A stretch of 64,000 nt of DNA from Catenuloplanes atrovinosus (GCF_031458235.1 NZ_JAVDYB010000001.1:5752001-5816000); one strand, 5' to 3'; positions 44,489-53,900 are shown, counted from the first letter of the stretch. Notes: a model not told the origin generated them from the letters alone. Numbers and translations: made by a program.

Positions 44489-45718
44489 GTGGACGAGCTG
44501 CCGATCGGACGCCGGGTGGCGTACTGGAGGGGCCGACGCAAGATGTCCCAGCAGGTCTTCGCGGACCGGCTGGGCAAGTCCAAGAGCTGGGTGGACAAGG
44601 TCGAGCGCGGGGTGCGCCGCCTCGACAAGTTCTCCGTCATCTACGAGATCGCCGACGTGCTGCAGGTCGACGTGCAGTTGCTGCTCGGCAAGGACCCGGA
44701 GCGCCGGCCGGACACGGTGAACTGCATCGACCAGGTCGAGGTCGAGGAGATCCGCTCCGCGCTGGAACGGTACAACCAGATCAGCGCGTTCTTCACGGCC
44801 ACGCCGCAGGCGCCGCCGCTGCCGGAGATGCGCAAGGCGGTCAGCCACGCGTGGCTGACGTTCCAGCACGCGAAGTACGGCGTGCTGGCCCGCGCGCTGC
44901 CCAAGCTGCTCCGCGACGGGCAGGCGCTGGACACGTCCACGCCGGACCCGGACCGCCCGGAGGCCGCCCACCTGCTCGGGCAGGTCTACCAGATCGCCTC
45001 CTCCACGCTGCGCAAGCTGGGCGAGCACGAGCTGTCCTGGCTCGCGGCCGACCGGTCCATCGCGGTCTGCCAGCGCGCCGACGATCAACTGCTGGCCGGC
45101 GTCGCGACGTACCGGGTGGGCAGCTCGCTGCTGGCGCTCGGCCGCGCCCGGCCGGCGCTGGAGATCCACGTCAACGTCGCCAACCAGATCGCGCCGGCCG
45201 GCGACACCGACAGCACGCCGGAGCGACTCAGCGTGTACGGCATGCTGCTGCTCCAGGGCGGCATGGCCGCGGCCCGGCTGGGTGACACCGCCACCGTCCA
45301 CGATCTGATGAACGAGGCCACCCGCGTCGCCGAGCACGTCGGCGGCGACGCGAACCACTACTGGACCTCGTTCGGCCCCACCAACGTGCAATTGCACCGC
45401 GCAGCCGCCCTGGTCGAGCTGGGTGACGGCCGGATGGCGGTCGAGACCCACGACCGGATCAACCAGACCGGCGGGTTCGACGCACTGTTGCCGGAACGCA
45501 GGGCGCATCATTACCTTGACCTCGCGCGCGGGTATTCGCAGATGGGCGAGATGGACAAGGCGGGAGAGATGCTGCTCGAGGGTGACCGGCTCGCACCGTC
45601 GGAGATCCGCTGCCGGCCGATCGCGCACGCGGTCATCTCGGATGTGCTCCGTCGCACCCGCGGTACGCCGTCTCCGGCCATCGCCGAGTTGGCTGAGCAC
45701 ATGGGAGTTGGCGTATGA
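44489..45718 (+). CDS. XRE-type regulator with TPR-like sensor domain
   Basis: 409 residues. The N-terminal helix-turn-helix is RVAYWRGRRKMSQQVFADRLGKSKSWVDKVERGVRRLDKFSVIYEIADVLQVD. The remaining 330 residues are helical-repeat (TPR-like) pairs such as ALARALPKLLRDGQ, HLLGQVYQIASSTLRKLGEHELSWLAADRSIAVCQRADD and YLDLARGYSQMGEMDKAGEMLLEGDRLAP. Regulators of this layout are abundant in actinomycetes. GTG at 44489 has GGGGAGGG about 5 nt upstream. The flavoprotein gene follows within 13 nt, so they form a unit. Confidence 0.9.
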   Translation: MDELPIGRRVAYWRGRRKMSQQVFADRLGKSKSWVDKVERGVRRLDKFSVIYEIADVLQVDVQLLLGKDPERRPDTVNCIDQVEVEEIRSALERYNQISAFFTATPQAPPLPEMRKAVSHAWLTFQHAKYGVLARALPKLLRDGQALDTSTPDPDRPEAAHLLGQVYQIASSTLRKLGEHELSWLAADRSIAVCQRADDQLLAGVATYRVGSSLLALGRARPALEIHVNVANQIAPAGDTDSTPERLSVYGMLLLQGGMAAARLGDTATVHDLMNEATRVAEHVGGDANHYWTSFGPTNVQLHRAAALVELGDGRMAVETHDRINQTGGFDALLPERRAHHYLDLARGYSQMGEMDKAGEMLLEGDRLAPSEIRCRPIAHAVISDVLRRTRGTPSPAIAELAEHMGVGV

Positions 45719-45731
45719 AGGTGTACCGACC

Positions 45732-46301
45732 ATGATCGGCGGCGGCGCATCGCGCGTGCTCTACGTCGTGGCCTGCGGTTCTCCGGTCGCCCGCAAGGTG
45801 GACGTGCTGGTGGACCTGGCGCGGGCCGACGGCTGGGACGTCTGCGTGATCACGACGCCGGACGGGCGCAAGTTCGTCGACGTGCCGGCGCTGACCACCC
45901 GGACCGGGCACCCGGTGCGCACCACCTACAAGAACCCGGGCGACGCGGACGTGCTGCCGGCCCCGGACGCGATCATCGTCGCGCCGGCCACGGTCAACAC
46001 GATCAACAAGTGGGCGGCCGGCATCGCCGACACGCTCGCGCTCGGGCTGCTGGTGGAGGCGTACGGCAAGGGACTGCCGATCGTCGCCATGCCGTACACG
46101 AACGAGGCCATGGCGGCGCATCCCGCGTTCCGGGAGAACATCGAGCGGCTGCGGTCCTGGGGGGTGAGCGTGCTGTTCGGCGACGACGTCGTGGAGCTGC
46201 ACCCGCCGGGCACCGGCGACCGCTACGTCGACCGGTTCCCGTGGGCGCTGACGCTGGACGTGCTGCGCGTCCGACTCCCCACGGACGGCAGCCTGGCCTG
46301 A
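45732..46301 (+). CDS. Flavoprotein (PF02441-type, HFCD-like)
   Basis: 189 residues. RVLYVVACGSPVARKVDVLVDLARADGWDVCVITTPDGRKFVD and the motif IIVAPATVNTINKWAAGIADTLALGLL match the FMN-binding fold shared by phosphopantothenoylcysteine decarboxylase, epidermin decarboxylase EpiD and the UbiX group. PxMNxxMW of true decarboxylases is replaced by MPYTNEAMAAHPAF. Likely an FMN-dependent cytosolic enzyme of unknown substrate. The start at ATG 45732 lies 13 nt after the XRE regulator gene; together they make the common actinobacterial XRE-flavoprotein pair. Confidence 0.88.
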   Translation: MIGGGASRVLYVVACGSPVARKVDVLVDLARADGWDVCVITTPDGRKFVDVPALTTRTGHPVRTTYKNPGDADVLPAPDAIIVAPATVNTINKWAAGIADTLALGLLVEAYGKGLPIVAMPYTNEAMAAHPAFRENIERLRSWGVSVLFGDDVVELHPPGTGDRYVDRFPWALTLDVLRVRLPTDGSLA

Positions 46302-46323
46302 CCCGGCCGATAGAGTTCTGGCC

Positions 46324-47178
46324 GTGACCCCCAGCGAGCAGACGACCGTCGGCCGGTTGGTGGACGCGCTCGAGGCGCGCTACCAGCCGGCCTGGGCGGA
46401 GCAGTGGGACCGCGTCGGCCTGGTGCTCGGCGAGCCGGACGCGGTCGTGCGCCGCGTGCTGTGCGTGGTCGACGTGGTGGACGAGACCGTCGACGAGGCC
46501 TTCGAGGCCGGCGCGGACCTGATCGTGGCGCACCATCCGCTGCTGCTCAAGGGCGTGTCGTCGGTGGCGCCGACCACGTCCAAGGGCCGGATCGTGCACC
46601 GCCTGATCAGGGGCGGCATCGCGCTGTTCACCGCGCACACCAACGCCGACGCGGCCAGCCCCGGCGTCTCCGACGCGCTCGCCGCCCGGCTGGACCTGCG
46701 CGACCTCCGCCCGCTCGCCCCGCACCCGGCCGGCCCGGAGCTCGGCATCGGCCGGGTGGGCACGCTGCCGTCGCCGCGCACGCTGCGCGAGTTCGCCGCG
46801 TTCGCCGCGGCCCGGCTGCCCGCCACCACCTGGGGGGTACGCGCGGCCGGCGACCCGGATCGGATGATCCGCACGGTCGCGGTCTGCGGCGGTGCGGGAG
46901 ACTCGTTCCTGCCGCAGGCGGCCGCCGCCGGGGCCGATGCATACTTGACCTCCGATCTACGGCACCACACGGCCGGTGAGCACCTGGCGAGCGGCGGGCC
47001 CGCGTTGCTGGACGCCGCGCACTGGGCCACCGAGCGCCCCTGGTGCGACGACGTGGCGGCCTGGCTGCGCGCCGGGCACCCGGTCGAGGTGATCGTCTCG
47101 GACCTGGACACCGATCCCTGGACGCTGCACGCGGCGTCCCCGCTCTCGTCAGAACTGAAGAAGGAGTCCTCGTCGTGA
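46324..47178 (+). CDS. Nif3-like dinuclear metal centre protein
   Basis: 284 residues. The metal ligands of the Nif3/YbgI family are present in LIVAHHPLLLKG, FTAHTNADAA and SDLRHHTAGEHLASG. Members form toroidal hexamers with two metal ions per active site; a GTP cyclohydrolase-like activity has been reported for some, but the role is unclear. The start is GTG at 46324. Its TGA overlaps the GTG of the next gene (GTGA). The order Nif3, CdsZ, RNase H/phosphatase is conserved with Mycobacterium (Rv2230c-Rv2228c). Confidence 0.93.
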   Translation: MTPSEQTTVGRLVDALEARYQPAWAEQWDRVGLVLGEPDAVVRRVLCVVDVVDETVDEAFEAGADLIVAHHPLLLKGVSSVAPTTSKGRIVHRLIRGGIALFTAHTNADAASPGVSDALAARLDLRDLRPLAPHPAGPELGIGRVGTLPSPRTLREFAAFAAARLPATTWGVRAAGDPDRMIRTVAVCGGAGDSFLPQAAAAGADAYLTSDLRHHTAGEHLASGGPALLDAAHWATERPWCDDVAAWLRAGHPVEVIVSDLDTDPWTLHAASPLSSELKKESSS

Positions 47179-47915
47179 AGGCCGCGCCGCAAGCCCAACG
47201 CCGTCTGCTGGATCTGCAGGCGATCGACACGTCCCTGGCCCAGCTCGCGCACCGGCGCAAGACGCTCCCGGAGTACGCGGAGCTGGACACGCTGGCCCGC
47301 AACCTCTCCGCGCTGGAGGATGAGCGGGTGCGCGCCCAGGTCACGGTGGACGACCTGGACCGCGACATCGCCCGGCTGGAGCGGGACGTCGAGCAGGTCC
47401 GCGCGCGCCGGGAGAAGGACGACAACCGGCTGGCCGCCGGCACCGGCCCGGCCCGCGAGCTGGAGGCGCTGCAGCACGAGGTGGCCAGCCTGACCCGCCG
47501 GCAGAGCGAGCTGGAGGACCAGGAGCTCGAGCTGATGGAGCAGCGGGAGACCGCGCAGGCCACGCTGGACGAGATCGCCGGCCGGCAGCAGGCCGCGCGC
47601 GATGCCCGCGCCGCCGCCGAGGCCCGCCGTGACGCCGCACTGGCCGAGATCGCCAAGGAGGAGGAGTTCAAGGCGAAGTCGCGGACCCCGCTGGCCGCGG
47701 ACCTCCCCGGCGACCTGGTCGCGCTCTACGACCGGCTGCGCGAGGCGAACGCCGGGCTCGGCGCCGCGCTGTTCCGGGCCGGTCGCTGCGGCGGCTGCCG
47801 CCTGGAGCTGTACGGACAGGAGCTGCACCGGGTCAAGGCCGCGCCGGCCGACGAGGTGGTGCGCTGCGAGGAGTGCGGGCGGATCATGGTCCGTACCGCG
47901 GAGTCCGGCCTGTGA
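47175..47915 (+). CDS. cdsZ: C4-type zinc ribbon protein CdsZ
   Basis: 246 residues. A long antiparallel coiled coil (residues about 10-180, e.g. LARNLSALEDERVRAQVTVDDLDRDIARLERDVEQVRARREKDD) is followed by a zinc ribbon with two CxxC pairs (RCGGCRLELYG...VRCEECGRIM). Proteins of this family are conserved throughout actinobacteria and many other bacteria. GTG at 47175 has AAGGAG 8 nt upstream and overlaps the Nif3 stop; its own stop overlaps the next GTG. Triple coupling suggests a common function with its neighbours. Confidence 0.92.
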   Translation: MKAAPQAQRRLLDLQAIDTSLAQLAHRRKTLPEYAELDTLARNLSALEDERVRAQVTVDDLDRDIARLERDVEQVRARREKDDNRLAAGTGPARELEALQHEVASLTRRQSELEDQELELMEQRETAQATLDEIAGRQQAARDARAAAEARRDAALAEIAKEEEFKAKSRTPLAADLPGDLVALYDRLREANAGLGAALFRAGRCGGCRLELYGQELHRVKAAPADEVVRCEECGRIMVRTAESGL

Positions 47916-49081
47916 GCCTGCGCGTCATCGTCGAGGCGGACGGCGGCTCGCGCGGCAACCCCGGCCCGGCCGGGTACGGCGCCGTGGTCATCGAGGCCGC
48001 CACCGGCCAGGTGCTGGCCGAGCGCTTCGACTCGGTCGGCGTCACCACGAACAACGTGGCCGAGTACTCGGGCCTGATCGCGGGCCTGGAGGCGGCGGCC
48101 GAGCTGGGCGCGTCCGCGGTGGACGTGCGGATGGACTCCAAGCTGGTGGTCGAGCAGATGTCCGGCCGCTGGCAGATCAAGAACCCGGGGCTGCGCCCAC
48201 TCGCCGCCACCGCGGCCCAGCTGATCAAGAAGTTCGACGAGGTGGGCTTCACCTGGATCCCGCGCGAGCGGAACAAGGCCGCGGACGCGCTGGCGAACAA
48301 GGCGATGGACGGCGGCCGCAGCGTCTCGCCGCAGCCGGTCGCCGACGTGGCCACCGCCGCCCCCTCGGCCAAGGACCTGGCCCGGCGGATCGCGGCCGAC
48401 GCGGCCGGGCCGGCCCGGGTGACGGTCACGCCGCCGGCGTCCTGGGCGCCGCCGGCGATGACCGCGGCGACCCGGATGATCCTGGTCCGGCACGGCGAGA
48501 CCGGGATGACCGCGGAGAAGCGCTACTCCGGGCGCGGTGACGTGCCGCTCTCCGCGCACGGGCTGACGCAGGCGGAGGCGGCCGCGCGCCGGGTGGCCGC
48601 GCTCGCGCCGGACCTGGCCGCGGTGGTCACCTCGCCGCTGTCCCGCTGCGCCGCCACGGCCGCGGAGATCGCGCGCGCGGCCGGGGGCGTACCGGTGGAG
48701 ACCGAGGCCGGCCTGATCGAGTGCGACTTCGGCGAGTGGGAGGGCCGCACGTTCGCGGAGGTACGCGAGCGCTGGCCGGCCGAGATGCAGCGCTGGCTAG
48801 AGTCGACCGCGGTGGCGCCGCCCGGGGGCGAGTCGTTCAAGGCGGTCGCGAAGCGGATCCGGGGCGCGCGGGCCGCGATCACGGCCGCGCACGAGGGCAC
48901 CACGATCGCGGTGGTCAGCCACGTGTCGCCGATCAAGCTGCTGCTCCAGGACGCGCTGGCCGCGTCCGACGCGTTCCTGCACCGGCTCTTCCTGGAACCG
49001 GCCGGCATCTCCATCGTGGACACCTGGCCGGACGGCAACGTCGCGGTCCGCACGGTCAACGACACCGCGCACCTGGCGTAG
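47912..49081 (+). CDS. Bifunctional RNase H / acid phosphatase
   Basis: 389 residues. The N-terminal RNase HI domain (IVEADGGSRGNPGPAGYGAVV, EYSGLIAGLEAA, MDSKLVVEQMSG with the acidic active-site residues) is joined by an Ala-rich linker to a histidine-phosphatase domain starting MILVRHGETGMTAEKRYSG, with the second catalytic His in VVSHVSPIKLLLQ. This is the architecture of mycobacterial Rv2228c, in which the phosphatase half has CobC-like alpha-ribazole phosphatase activity and the other half removes RNA from hybrids. GTG at 47912 overlaps the CdsZ stop (GTGA). Confidence 0.95.
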   Translation: MSLRVIVEADGGSRGNPGPAGYGAVVIEAATGQVLAERFDSVGVTTNNVAEYSGLIAGLEAAAELGASAVDVRMDSKLVVEQMSGRWQIKNPGLRPLAATAAQLIKKFDEVGFTWIPRERNKAADALANKAMDGGRSVSPQPVADVATAAPSAKDLARRIAADAAGPARVTVTPPASWAPPAMTAATRMILVRHGETGMTAEKRYSGRGDVPLSAHGLTQAEAAARRVAALAPDLAAVVTSPLSRCAATAAEIARAAGGVPVETEAGLIECDFGEWEGRTFAEVRERWPAEMQRWLESTAVAPPGGESFKAVAKRIRGARAAITAAHEGTTIAVVSHVSPIKLLLQDALAASDAFLHRLFLEPAGISIVDTWPDGNVAVRTVNDTAHLA

Positions 49082-49328
49082 CGCCGCCGATTGACGCGCC
49101 CCGGGAATCCCACGGGGCGCGATTCGGCGCACCGTTGAACGGTTTCGACCGCGGTCGATAGCCGCCCGGCGCACGATCACGACCGCTCGCCGATCTGTGA
49201 GGTGAGTCACTCCCAAGCCGTAATCTTCCCGTGGGTAGTCTCCCCGCGCCCGAGCGTGATCGTTGCACCGGGAGGCGGCGCGCTCCCGTCGCCTCCTGAC
49301 GTACGCCATCTCCAGGAGGTAGCTATCC

Positions 49329-49619
49329 ATGGCCGAGCCACCGAGCACCACGCCGCCGCCCGACCCGGAGACCGCGGACATCTCGGACACCGAGGCCGCG
49401 GCGTCCGCGCCGGCGCAGGCCCGCAGCGACCGCAGCCCGTGGAACTGGCTGCTGATCGTGCCGATCGTGGTGCCGCTGACCACGCCACTGTTCAACCACG
49501 ACAATCCGCGCCTGCTGGGATTCCCGACGTTCTACTGGTTGCAGCTGGCGTTCATCATCCTCGGCGTCACCACCACCACGGTGGTCTACCGGATGACCGG
49601 GCGGGGTGAGCGTCGATGA
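49329..49619 (+). CDS. DUF3311 small membrane subunit
   Basis: 96 residues. After a disordered N-terminus of about 35 residues, two membrane helices follow (WNWLLIVPIVVPLTTPLFNHDNP and FPTFYWLQLAFIILGVTTTTVVYRM). This is the DUF3311 pattern, nearly always encoded just before a sodium:solute symporter; it probably forms an accessory subunit of that carrier. Its TGA overlaps the symporter ATG (ATGA). AGGAGG lies about 6 nt before the start. Confidence 0.9.
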   Translation: MAEPPSTTPPPDPETADISDTEAAASAPAQARSDRSPWNWLLIVPIVVPLTTPLFNHDNPRLLGFPTFYWLQLAFIILGVTTTTVVYRMTGRGERR

Positions 49620-51265
49620 GCGACCACATCGTCGAGATCGTCGTCTTCACCGCACTGTTCCTGCTGGTCAGCGTGATGGGATTCGTCGCGGCCCGGTGGC
49701 GGGCGCCGCAGGACCTCAACCACCTGGACGAGTGGGGCCTCGGCGGCCGCAACTTCGGCGGATGGATCACCTGGTTCCTGGTCGGCGGCGACCTCTACAC
49801 CGCGTACACGTTCGTGGCGGTGCCGGCGCTGCTGTTCGGCGCGGGCGCGGCCGGGTTCTTCGCGGTGCCGTACACGATCATCGTGTACCCGATGGTGTTC
49901 CTGGTCCTGGTCCGGCTCTGGTCGGTGTCGCACCGGCACGGCTTCGTCACGCCGGCCGACTTCGTGCGCGCCCGGTTCGGCTCGCCGACGCTCGCGCTGC
50001 TGGTCGCGATCACCGGCATCGCGGCGACCATGCCCTACATCGCGCTCCAGTTGGTCGGCATCGAGGCGGTGCTGAAGACCATGGGCGTGACCGGTGACTC
50101 CGCGCTGGCCCGGCACGCGCCGATCATAGTGGCGTTCGCGATCCTGGCCGCCTACACCTATCAGTCCGGCCTGCGCGCGCCCGCGCTGATCGCGTTCGTC
50201 AAGGACACCCTGATCTACATCGTGATCCTGGTGGCCGTGATCTACCTGCCCGCCAAGCTCGGCGGCTGGAACTCCATCTTCGACGCGGCCGAGGCGAAAT
50301 TCGCCGCGTCCCCCGCACCGAACGACGGGATCACGCTCAACGTCAACAACCAGCTGCAGTACATCACGCTGGCGCTCGGCTCGGCGATGGCGCTGTTCCT
50401 CTACCCGCACTCGATCACCGGCGTGCTGGCCAGCCGCGACCGCGGCGTGATCAAGCGGAACATGTCCGCGCTCCCCGCGTACAGCCTGCTGCTCGGCCTG
50501 ATAGCGCTGCTGGGTTTCATGGCGATCGCGGCCGGCGTGAAACCGCTGCCCGGCGCGCGCGAGGGCACGGTGGACAGCAACACGGTCGTGCCGCTGCTGT
50601 TCGACCAGCAGTTCCCGGCCTGGTTCGCCGGCGTCGCGTTCGCCGCCGTCGGCATCGGCGCGCTGGTCCCCGCGGCCATCATGTCGATCGCCGCGGCGAA
50701 CCTGTTCACCCGCAACATCTACAAGGAGTACCTGCGCAAGGACGCGACGCCCGCGCAGGAGGCGAACGTCTCGAAGATCACCTCGCTGGTGGTCAAGGTC
50801 GGCGCCGTCGCCTGCATCGTCTTCCTGGACCCGCAGTTCTCCATCGACCTGCAGCTGATCGGCGGCGTGATCATCCTGCAGACGCTGCCCGCGGTCGCGC
50901 TCGGCCTCTACACGCGCTGGCTGCACCGCGGCGCGCTGGTCGCGGGCTGGGTCGCCGGCATGGGCCTCGGCATGTGGATGCTCTACCAGATCCCCAACGC
51001 CGCCACCGGCCGCGCCCACTTCGGGGGCTCCGCGTTCCCGCTGTCCAAGTTCGGCTTCGACACCACCATGACGATCTACGTCGGCCTGGTCGCGGTCGCG
51101 CTCAACGTCCTGGTCGCGGTGATCGCCACGCTCATCCTCCGCTCCATGAACGTGGCCGAGGGCGAGGACGGCACCACCCGCGAGGACTACTTCGCGGACG
51201 CCACCACCGCCGCTCCCACCACCCCGGCCGGCTCCACCCCCGCGGCCCCGACCACCACCACGTAG
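49616..51265 (+). CDS. Sodium:solute symporter (monocarboxylate-type)
   Basis: 549 residues with about 13 membrane helices of the SSS family. Typical segments are WGLGGRNFGGWITWFLVGGDLYTAYTFV (helix 2, substrate/sodium region), HRHGFVTPADFVRARFGS, and AVGIGALVPAAIMSIAAANLFTRNIYKEYLRKDAT. With a preceding DUF3311 protein it resembles the MctC/MctP-type uptake systems for acetate, propionate or pyruvate. The C-terminal tail is Thr/Pro-rich. Substrate is inferred from family only. Confidence 0.92.
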   Translation: MSDHIVEIVVFTALFLLVSVMGFVAARWRAPQDLNHLDEWGLGGRNFGGWITWFLVGGDLYTAYTFVAVPALLFGAGAAGFFAVPYTIIVYPMVFLVLVRLWSVSHRHGFVTPADFVRARFGSPTLALLVAITGIAATMPYIALQLVGIEAVLKTMGVTGDSALARHAPIIVAFAILAAYTYQSGLRAPALIAFVKDTLIYIVILVAVIYLPAKLGGWNSIFDAAEAKFAASPAPNDGITLNVNNQLQYITLALGSAMALFLYPHSITGVLASRDRGVIKRNMSALPAYSLLLGLIALLGFMAIAAGVKPLPGAREGTVDSNTVVPLLFDQQFPAWFAGVAFAAVGIGALVPAAIMSIAAANLFTRNIYKEYLRKDATPAQEANVSKITSLVVKVGAVACIVFLDPQFSIDLQLIGGVIILQTLPAVALGLYTRWLHRGALVAGWVAGMGLGMWMLYQIPNAATGRAHFGGSAFPLSKFGFDTTMTIYVGLVAVALNVLVAVIATLILRSMNVAEGEDGTTREDYFADATTAAPTTPAGSTPAAPTTTT

Positions 51266-51313
51266 CACTGTCCCCCGCCGCCGCCGGAACAACGGCGGCG
51301 GCGGGACGATCCG

Positions 51314-51366
51314 GATTTTCCCGCTCCCGGCGACCCCGGCCCCGCATGCTCCCGCGGGCAAACCTC
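51314..51366 (-). repeat. Dispersed intergenic repeat, copy 2 (inverted relative to copy 1)
   Basis: Read on the minus strand this shares GAGGTTTGCCCGCGGGAGCA and the block CGGGAGCGGGAAAATC with 38053-38106. It sits in the spacer between the symporter and the convergent esterase-like gene. Confidence 0.7.
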
Positions 51367-51432
51367 GCGGCGCCTCCGCCGCCGCTCCGGCGCCGCATCG
51401 GAGCCGGTCCCGCCGCTGCTCACCCCAACCCC

Positions 51433-51464
51433 GCGGCGCCCGCCGCACTCGCGGCGGGTGCCGC
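51433..51464. terminator. Hairpin between convergent symporter and esterase genes
   Basis: 14-bp stem (51433-51446 with 51451-51464) with a single G-U pair and a 4-nt loop, 10 nt beyond the 3' end of the esterase-like gene. It probably acts mainly on that minus-strand transcript. Confidence 0.65.
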
Positions 51465-51474
51465 GCGCCGGGGG

Positions 51475-52650
51475 TCAGCGGGTGGTCGGGGTGATGGTGG
51501 GGAGGCAGGCGACGAGGTCGTAGGCGGTGGCGACCGGGAGGTCCTGATAGGTGTCGAGGACGCGGCTGCGGTCGGCGGGCAGGGAGCGGACGTCCGCCAG
51601 CACCGGGGCGTCCGCGGCGAGCAGGGCCTCGATGCTGCCCTCCGCCGGGGGTTCCAGGTCCACCGGGACGACCTCGACACCCTCCGGGGCGGTGGCGGAG
51701 CGGCGGCGGGCCGGGACGCGGCCGGCGGCGGTGGTCAGCGCGATCACCACCAGGTCGTCGCCCAGGTCGGCGGCGAGGTGGCTGCCGAGGGTGGGCAGTT
51801 CGAGACCGGCGGTGGGCAGCGGCACGCGGGTCAGGTGCGAGTTCGCGGCACCGATGACCAGGCGTTCGCCCCGGGCGAGCAGCATGCGGGCGGTCTCGGC
51901 CATGGCGGTGTCGCGCGCGTTCACGGCCAGCTCCGCCGTGGCGCCGGCGGCGGCCCGGGCCTGTGCCCGCACCTGCGCGTCGAGCAGCACGGCGAGGCGC
52001 AGCTCGTGCCGGGCGGTCTCGCACGCGTCGCGGCCGGCCGCGCGCACGTGCAGCGGGCGCAGCGCGTCCAGGCGCGCGGCCAGGTCCGCCAGCCGGACGG
52101 TCAGCGCGTCCCGGTCCGCCGCGGGCAGCGCCAGGTAGGCGGCGAACGCCGGCATCGTGTGCGGCCCGGCCCAGCGCGCGGCGAGCTCGCGCACCGAGTC
52201 CACCGCGTCCCGGGTTCCCGCGTCCGCCACGGCCGCGGCGAACCGGGCGAGGCCGTCCAGCGCGGGCAGCATCGAGGCGAGGTCGCCGGGCAGGTCCAGC
52301 CCGGTGTAGCGGACCGTGCCGTGCGCGCGCAGCCAGGCGAACATCCGCCGGGTCTCCGGCGCGGTGCCGAACCGGTACGTCAGCCCGCCCGCCGGGAACT
52401 CCCCCGCCCCGCCCGCGACCCAGGCCGCCAGCGCCAGGCCCTCGCTGAAGCCGGACTCCTGTGCGTACCCGGTGAAGCCCATCCGCTCGACCAGGAACCG
52501 CAGCAGCCGGTGCCGCAGGAGTTGGTACTCCCGCACGTAGTGCGCGGACTCGCCGATCCCGACCACGCGCGCGCCGCCGATCAGCCCGCGCAGCGGTTCC
52601 AGGTCGTCGAGCGGGGCGTCCGGGTCCACTGTGCGCAGTGTGAGTCTCAC
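51475..52650 (-). CDS. Erythromycin esterase-like protein
   Basis: 391 residues. ARVVGIGESAHYVREYQLLRHRLLRFLVERMGFTGYAQESGFSEGL carries the His and Glu of the Ere active site, and later segments (MLLARGERLVIGAANSHLTRV) supply the second conserved His/Asn region. Ere enzymes open the macrolide lactone ring; relatives such as succinoglycan-associated proteins may act on other substrates. GTG at 52650 overlaps the stop codon of the FAD monooxygenase (GTGA), so both are made together. Confidence 0.85.
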   Translation of the reverse strand: MRLTLRTVDPDAPLDDLEPLRGLIGGARVVGIGESAHYVREYQLLRHRLLRFLVERMGFTGYAQESGFSEGLALAAWVAGGAGEFPAGGLTYRFGTAPETRRMFAWLRAHGTVRYTGLDLPGDLASMLPALDGLARFAAAVADAGTRDAVDSVRELAARWAGPHTMPAFAAYLALPAADRDALTVRLADLAARLDALRPLHVRAAGRDACETARHELRLAVLLDAQVRAQARAAAGATAELAVNARDTAMAETARMLLARGERLVIGAANSHLTRVPLPTAGLELPTLGSHLAADLGDDLVVIALTTAAGRVPARRRSATAPEGVEVVPVDLEPPAEGSIEALLAADAPVLADVRSLPADRSRVLDTYQDLPVATAYDLVACLPTITPTTR

Positions 52651-53900
52651 GACCGCGCAGGATACCGCTCGGTCGCGGGCAGCACGGGCGCGCGCTCCGG
52701 GCGGATGCCGACGCCGACCACGCGCGCCGGGATGCCGCGCAGCACCGGGAAACGGTCCAGCAGGCGGAACGGCAGCGGCGCGTCGACCGGCCGCTCCGTG
52801 CGCAGCAGCGGTGCCAGCACGCCACGCTGCATGATCCGCTGCGCGCGCTGGGTCACCCGGGTCGGCAGCATGCGGCGGCGCTGCACCGCGGCCAGGTCCG
52901 CCTCGGTCAGCCGGCCCGCGCGCAGCGCCGGGGTGAGCAGCCGGGCCGCCGCCACCGCGTCCTGGATCGCCAGGTTGATGCCGACGCCGCCGATCGGGGA
53001 CATGGCGTGCGCGGCGTCGCCGATCAGCAGCGCGCCCGGCACGTGCCAGCGGCGCAACCGGTCGACCTGGACGGTCAGCATGCGCACGTCGTCGAACGAG
53101 GTGATCTCCCCGACCCGGTCGGCGAGCCGCGGGAAGAGCGAGACCACCCGGGCGCGGAACGCGTCCAGCCCCTGCGCGACCACGGCGTCGTAGCCGCCCT
53201 TGGGGATCAGGTACGCGATCTGCCAGTAGCTGCCCCGGTCCAGCGAGATCAGCGCGCCGCCCGCGCCGACCAGGCCCTGAATGCCCTCCGGGTCCTGCTC
53301 GGTGCGCGACAGGCGGAACCACAGCACGTCCATCGGCGCGCCGAACTCCACCGGGGTCAGGCCGAGCTCCCACCGCACCCGCGATGATCGCCCGTCGCAG
53401 GCCACGGTCAGTGCGGCGCGGACGGTGAGCGACCGCCCGTCCGGGCCGTGCGCCCGCACGCCGCGCACGGTGCCGTCCGGGTCGCGGAGCAGCGCGGTCA
53501 TCTCGGTCTCGCGCAGCAGCGTGAACGTGTCGTGGCGGGCCGCCTCCGTGGCCAGCATCTCCAGGAAGTCCCACTGCGGCACGAACATCAGGTACGGCGG
53601 CCAGCCGCGCAGCCGGCTGAAGTCGCCGATCCGGCGGGTGCCGTCCGCGAACGTGAGCGTGACGTAGCGGACCTTGCGGTGCGGCAGCTCCTCGGCGCGG
53701 CGCGCGAGGCCCAGCTCGCCGATCAGCGCCAGCGTGGACGGGTGGACGGTGTCGCCGCGGAAGTCGCGCAGGAAGTCGGCGTGCTTCTCCAGCACCACCG
53801 TGCGCACCCCGGCGCGGGCGAGCAGCAGGCCCAGCATCAGGCCCGCGGGCCCGCCGCCGACGACGCAGACCTCAGTGTTGATCTCATCGGTGCGGTTCAT
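52647..53900 (-). CDS. FAD-dependent aromatic-ring-hydroxylase-type monooxygenase
   Basis: 417 residues of the UbiH/PHBH group: the dinucleotide motif VCVVGGGPAGLMLGLLLARAGVRTVVLEKH, the middle DG motif VACDGRSSRVR and the FAD pyrophosphate motif GALLIGDAAHAMSPIGGVGINLAIQDA. It uses NAD(P)H and oxygen to hydroxylate an aromatic or polyketide substrate. TetX and rifampicin monooxygenase belong to the same wider family. Its stop is coupled to an Ere-type gene. ATG at 53900 has GGAGG 6 nt upstream. A 9-bp-arm palindrome lies 54 bp before the start codon. Confidence 0.9.
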   Translation of the reverse strand: MNRTDEINTEVCVVGGGPAGLMLGLLLARAGVRTVVLEKHADFLRDFRGDTVHPSTLALIGELGLARRAEELPHRKVRYVTLTFADGTRRIGDFSRLRGWPPYLMFVPQWDFLEMLATEAARHDTFTLLRETEMTALLRDPDGTVRGVRAHGPDGRSLTVRAALTVACDGRSSRVRWELGLTPVEFGAPMDVLWFRLSRTEQDPEGIQGLVGAGGALISLDRGSYWQIAYLIPKGGYDAVVAQGLDAFRARVVSLFPRLADRVGEITSFDDVRMLTVQVDRLRRWHVPGALLIGDAAHAMSPIGGVGINLAIQDAVAAARLLTPALRAGRLTEADLAAVQRRRMLPTRVTQRAQRIMQRGVLAPLLRTERPVDAPLPFRLLDRFPVLRGIPARVVGVGIRPERAPVLPATERYPARS

